In this document: positions 60,488-64,000 of the stretch, piece after piece
Numbering within the stretch: the stretch's first letter is position 1
Layout: each line of letters opens with the position of its first letter
Origin: Rutstroemia sp. NJR-2017a BVV2
Taxonomy: Eukaryota; Ascomycota; Leotiomycetes; Helotiales; Rutstroemiaceae
Assembly (NCBI GenBank): GCA_002946415.1
Contig: NJPS01000031.1
Span: 868,001-932,000, forward strand
Direction: 5' to 3'
Length of the DNA: 64,000 nt
Translations under genes and position numbers: made by a program
The notes under the pieces: generated by a model
The model's input: only the letters and a program-made list of their open reading frames with translations
Databases searched by the model: none
What the model was told of the DNA's origin: nothing

Positions 60488-61139
60488 GGAGAAGGGGAGA
60501 GGAAAGAGAGGGAAGGAAGAAAAGGCATGGACAAGTAAAGTTAGGGAAGTTGGACTGGTTTTTTGGAGTGGTGTTTGGAGTTGGAGGTATTGGGCGGCGT
60601 TCGTTTTTCTCTTGTTCAAAATGTAAATATCTTCTAGGAATTAAACATATCAATTTCTTTCTGACACATATCTTGTAAGGGACCGATGATAATAAAATTG
60701 TAGCCCTAGCTGTCATCACTTGAGATATTTTGAGTATTGTTTTTGACTCGTTAATTATTGAAGCATCTCGTCCGAGCTCGCAAATACTAGCGGAAGATCA
60801 GTTGCAGCCACTAAAGTCAACCTCGCCAATAGTATTATGCTGAAGAAGGCACGTTTCTAATGCATTTTACAATACTGTACATCTTTTCTCGAAAAAGGGA
60901 CAACTGCCTTGGGATCGAAGTCCACAACCCAACGCCAAACCATGCTTTGTCATTAATTGCTTCCTCCGACCCGCGGTCCCAAAGCCGGCTCATCTCATCT
61001 CATTCGTTCGCTCTCTGTTCCTTGCACAAGAACCCTCTTTGATTCCTCGCACTTCATTCATGCCATGCCATTTCATATAAGCCGTCAACGATCGATTACT
61101 CATCGATTCAATTCATGTCCCTTCCATGCCCCGATCCAT
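60488..61139. other. Convergent intergenic region
   Basis: 3' regions of the amylase (plus) and Erd2 (minus) genes. The frames here are shadows or low-complexity. No gene. Confidence 0.6.
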
Positions 61140-61909
61140 TTATACTGGCAGGGCAAATTTCTTTCCCTTGAAAACCTTCTGGTAATAAATCCAGAAGAAG
61201 TCTGAGTAAAGAATCGTCTGTATCACTCCTGCGATCACCGAAATAGGATCAAAGTGACCTTCTGCAAAGTATCTCCACAGCCAATTCGGAATGTACAGTG
61301 TCCTATACAAGCCCAGTGCAAATAGGTAGTTTGCCGTGATTGTTTCCGCCTCGCCCGTTCTCTGCAGTAAGAATAGTTGCGGAAGAATTGCGACAGATTC
61401 CAGCCAGATACTAAATGCCCACAGAATTTCGGAAAAGGTCCACTCGTAGGGGAAAAGGACGGCAATCAGGAGAGCGCCACCTAGCAGGTACCCAACGCGG
61501 AAAGTGTCGAGGTTGGGGTCATGGGTGGGCTTCCAGGACGTGGTCATTTTGTAGATGGTGTAGCCGGAAGAGACAAGGAAGAGGATCTTGAAAGTGGTGT
61601 TGTAGTAACTTTCGGTGAAGGTCCAGAAGATATCGAGGTAGCGGGTTGTGTAGACGAAGAAGTAAAGGGCTTGCGTTTTGAAGGATATACCAGAACAGGA
61701 CTATTGCGTGAATACGTCAGGGATTGCCGTGGATAGAGGAATGGCTAGGCAGTTGGAAACATACGTTCATATTATACATTTTATGAAGAAGTATCAGGAT
61801 CGATATGAGATGGGAGAAATCTCCTGAAAGCCCAAAATATCAGCACATATCCCTCATCAACAGTCCACACCGGTGATAGCTACATACCCGCAATTCGAAA
61901 AAGATTCAT
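61140..61909 (-). CDS. ERD2: ER lumen protein retaining receptor (HDEL receptor, Erd2)
   Basis: Exons 61909-61888 (22 bases), 61823-61765 and 61700-61140 on the minus strand, 213 residues, the usual family length. The start MNLFRIAGDFSHLISILILL and the signature SCSGISFKTQALYFFVYTTR then YLDIFW are diagnostic. Seven membrane segments follow, with YLLGGALLIAVLFPYEWTFS, ESVAILPQLFLLQRTGEAET and NWLWRYFAEGHFDPISVIAG. Erd2 cycles between Golgi and ER and returns HDEL-tagged lumenal proteins through COPI vesicles. The exon structure is tight and the gene looks intact. It is divergent from the UBL-WLM gene. Confidence 0.95.
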
Positions 61910-62494
61910 GATGTGTAGGTGAAGGGATATCCCCTAACAGCATACGCAGTCGCAGTCGCAGTCGCAGTCGCAATAAAGAAAGAAATGAAGCTGGCAGAAG
62001 AGACCACAGCTTTGTATGGCGATCCGATCAATTAAGTGTTGATAATGAGAGTATAGAATCAGACGTTCATTTGAAGTAGTTGACAGTAATTGGGTTAAGG
62101 ACACGCAACGATGAAGCTAATTCCTAAGGTCGCGACTCAGACACTCAGGTACAGGACTTGCAGGGATGAGACCTGTATTTAGCCATTAGCGCGGAAGCGA
62201 ATAGCCGCCGGGTATCCGCTCACTTGGCACTGTGTCTTTGTGGCAAAGCGGTCCGATCGAATGGCCTTGCGCAACAACCTTAACACCGAGGACATGATGA
62301 TTACGAAGCAAGACATTTGCCTGGAAGCTTCTGCTATGAAGCAATAGTTATGTTTTGCGGACTGGATGCGCAAATCAATATTTAGATTTTCAAACACTTA
62401 GGTTACAATATCACTTTGTCTTTCAAACAATTGAATATCCTTTACAATTGACTACCATCTCGAGTCTCTACTTGTGCAGCGCAAACCGACGAAG
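61910..62494. promoter_or_regulatory. Divergent promoter region between Erd2 and the UBL-WLM gene
   Basis: 585 bases. On the Erd2 side lies the CGCAGT repeat (61945-61972). No TATA box is evident. The frame at 62179-62397 is chance. Confidence 0.5.
61945..61972. repeat. Hexamer repeat CGCAGT x4.7
   Basis: Tandem CGCAGT about 40-60 bases upstream of the Erd2 ATG, probably in its 5' UTR. Confidence 0.95.
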
Positions 62495-63535
62495 ATGGCC
62501 GCAGATACAGGAAACATCGATATGACCACTGACAACCAAGATCCAGTCTCACTCACCATTGCGCATCATGGCAAACCTCACACTATCTCGCTACCCTCAA
62601 CAGCGACGATATCCGACCTCTCCGAATCCATCTCTGCCACTCTCTCCATCCCGTCCTCCAACCAAAAACTCATGATCTCGAAACTCGGTCTTCTCAAACC
62701 CCCCTTCAAAGACCCCTCTCTCCCCATCACCAGCCTCCTCGACAAAAAGATAACCCTCATGGGCAGCACCGCCAGCGAAGCCTCTTCCGTAGCCGAAGGC
62801 GCTCTCGCCGCCTCGCGGCGCGTCAACGCCACCCCTCCCAAGCAAAAAGTATCCGCATACAAAACGCACGACTGGAAAAAAGAGCAAGAAGAAGCCACCT
62901 ACACATTCCACACGCTGCGTCCGCTCCCGTACCTCCCGAACCCTTCTCGGTCCCTGCAATTCCTGCAACGACTCAAAGACGACGCCGGCATCAAAGCTTC
63001 GATGCGCAAACACAAATTCAGCGTGCCGCTCCTCACAGAGATGAATCCCGTCGAACACACCACATCTACACACGAAGGGACGTCACGAACCTTGGGCCTG
63101 AATAGAAACCAGGGCGAGGTAATTGAGCTGCGTTTGCGCACCGATGCGTATGATGGGTATAGGGACTACAAGACGATCCGCAAGACGCTGTGTCACGAGC
63201 TGGCGCATTGCGTGTGGGGGCCGCACGACAGGAATTTCTGGAATCTGTGTAAGGAGATCGAGAAGGAGGTTGAGGGGGCGGATTGGAGGAGTGGCGGGAG
63301 AGCGGTGGAGGAGGAAGAGGAGTATTATGGCGGAGAAGTGGATGATCATGGGGGGTGGACTGGAGGGGAGTTTGTGCTGGGAGTGGGGGCTACCGGGGGT
63401 GCGGAGAGTACGGGTGGAGGGGTTGCGAATGCGGGGCAGGGGATGAGTAGGAGGGAGATATTGGCGAAGGCTGCGGAGGAGAGAATGAGGAAAGTCAGGG
63501 AGGAACACAACGCGAGGGAGGGTGAGGGTGCTTGA
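62495..63535 (+). CDS. Ubiquitin-like and WLM-domain metalloprotease (Wss1/Spartan-related)
   Basis: Single exon, 346 residues, starting MAADTGNIDM; the first ATG of the frame. Residues 17-92 form a ubiquitin-like domain (VSLTIAHHGKPHTISLPSTA, ending DKKITLMGS). The WLM protease domain spans about 137-255, with TFHTLRPLPYLPNPSRSLQF and the zinc site HELAHCVWGPHDRNFW (His234, Glu235, His238, His244). The family cleaves proteins crosslinked to DNA or SUMO/ubiquitin conjugates; Wss1 itself has a C-terminal VCP-binding part, whereas this gene has the N-terminal UBL form found in fission yeast and filamentous fungi. The tail is Gly/Glu-rich, then SRREILAKAAEERMRKVREE. Confidence 0.9.
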   Translation: MAADTGNIDMTTDNQDPVSLTIAHHGKPHTISLPSTATISDLSESISATLSIPSSNQKLMISKLGLLKPPFKDPSLPITSLLDKKITLMGSTASEASSVAEGALAASRRVNATPPKQKVSAYKTHDWKKEQEEATYTFHTLRPLPYLPNPSRSLQFLQRLKDDAGIKASMRKHKFSVPLLTEMNPVEHTTSTHEGTSRTLGLNRNQGEVIELRLRTDAYDGYRDYKTIRKTLCHELAHCVWGPHDRNFWNLCKEIEKEVEGADWRSGGRAVEEEEEYYGGEVDDHGGWTGGEFVLGVGATGGAESTGGGVANAGQGMSRREILAKAAEERMRKVREEHNAREGEGA

Positions 63536-63900
63536 GCTTGCTCGGGTTTGAATCTTGGTACTTTATAGCGACGGCGTTAATGGTTAAGCATTGGCTGGAA
63601 AGCATTGCATATGAAATTCATGAATAGATTAATTATACTTCAACCTATCTTTTACCTCCTCCTCAACTTAACGAATACTTGACGCGTTTTCTGTTAAACT
63701 CGCACTTCATCGTGATCGATCAACCAATATCGTAGCACCCGCACTTGAAAGCCTTGAGCTATCAATCAGGACCCATTAGCTTAAGCCAATTTTACCATAT
63801 TCAAGGAATCGAAACTTTGTAACGCATTTTGTATTTTACTGCCCATATATACATAAACACCACAGCGCACAGAAAATCAAAGGGGTCTCAAATATAAGGC
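63536..63900. other. Convergent intergenic region
   Basis: 3' regions of the UBL-WLM gene and the partial gene at the right edge. AT-rich; nothing else seen. Confidence 0.55.
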
Positions 63901-64000
63901 TCATGGTCCGTAAGCAACACGTCCGAGAGGGCTATCACGGGAATAACCTGGAGCCATGAAGTCGGTCTCCGCGTTGTTTGCTTCCTTCGCAGCCGCACAT
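63901..64000 (-). CDS. C-terminal end of a protein running off the right edge
   Basis: The minus strand gives an open frame from base 64000 ending KEANNAETDFMAPGYSRDSP and LGRVAYGP at TGA (63901-63903). The composition is protein-like and the 3' end faces the UBL-WLM gene. Too short to name. The plus strand has an ATG at 63956 that starts a signal-peptide-like MKSVSALFASFAAAH, which is the competing reading. Confidence 0.4.
   Translation of the reverse strand, partial: CAAAKEANNAETDFMAPGYSRDSPLGRVAYGP

Noticed and set aside
63956..64000. Start of a secreted protein (MKSVSALFASFAAAH) on the plus strand
   Set aside because: Only 15 codons are visible and the minus strand offers a protein-like C-terminus with a stop over the same DNA; kept as an alternative only.
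1..64000. tRNA or rRNA genes
   Set aside because: I looked for the tRNA B-box pattern GGTTCGANTCC and paired stems on both strands by eye and found none; a covariance-model scan would be decisive.

Overview
This window reads as nuclear DNA of a filamentous ascomycete (Pezizomycotina). The supporting signs are genes split by short introns of about 45-100 bases with GT..AG ends and CTAAC/CTTAAC-like branch sites, Zn2Cys6, HET, MYND/DUF4470 and CYSTM proteins, secreted GH3 and GH13 enzymes, and divergent or convergent genes with 0.4-4 kb spacers. A member of the Leotiomycetes is my guess from the overall look only. I joined exons by eye from reading frame and splice consensus. No rRNA, tRNA, CRISPR array or complete transposon was seen.

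Layout. Left part (1-13.7 kb): a probable partial minus-strand gene at the edge, a small Cys-rich protein (0.77-1.1 kb), a 1231-residue DUF4470/MYND zinc-finger protein (3.3-7.1 kb), and a secreted GH3 beta-glucosidase (9.26-11.7 kb). Next (13.7-24.3 kb): a five-exon CYSTM membrane peptide, the actin-patch protein Abp1 with ADF-H and two SH3 domains (minus), and a large F-box protein with zinc-binding motifs transcribed divergently from Abp1.

The 25-31 kb stretch looks like an accessory island: a cytochrome P450 with a 14-base microexon, a HET-domain gene interrupted by an amber codon and by an insertion-like segment holding a tandem array of hairpins, and a frameshifted fragment behind it. 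At 31.6-33.7 kb are a small unknown gene and a hotdog-fold thioesterase with a spliced upstream ORF. A poor 4-kb region with fragmentary frames follows, then a LicD-type protein (37.7-38.7 kb), a hidden 150-residue membrane protein (39.7-40.2 kb, minus) and an EDC4-like mRNA-decapping scaffold (41.3-46.2 kb).

Right part: an M1 aminopeptidase (minus, 47.6-50.6 kb), a 3.2-kb gap with small candidate frames, a Zn2Cys6 transcription factor (53.8-56.8 kb), a secreted GH13 alpha-amylase with eight exons (58.5-60.5 kb), the HDEL receptor Erd2 (minus) divergent from a UBL-WLM metalloprotease, and the C-terminal end of a probable minus-strand gene at the right edge.

The genes do not form one pathway. 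Core cell-biology genes (Abp1, EDC4, Erd2, M1 peptidase, UBL-WLM protease) alternate with niche genes (GH3, GH13, P450, HET, Zn2Cys6). The most unusual items are the hairpin array inside the broken HET gene, the coding exons of 14, 17 and 22 bases, and several decayed frames whose stop codons fit C-to-T change at CpA, the pattern of repeat-induced point mutation (RIP).
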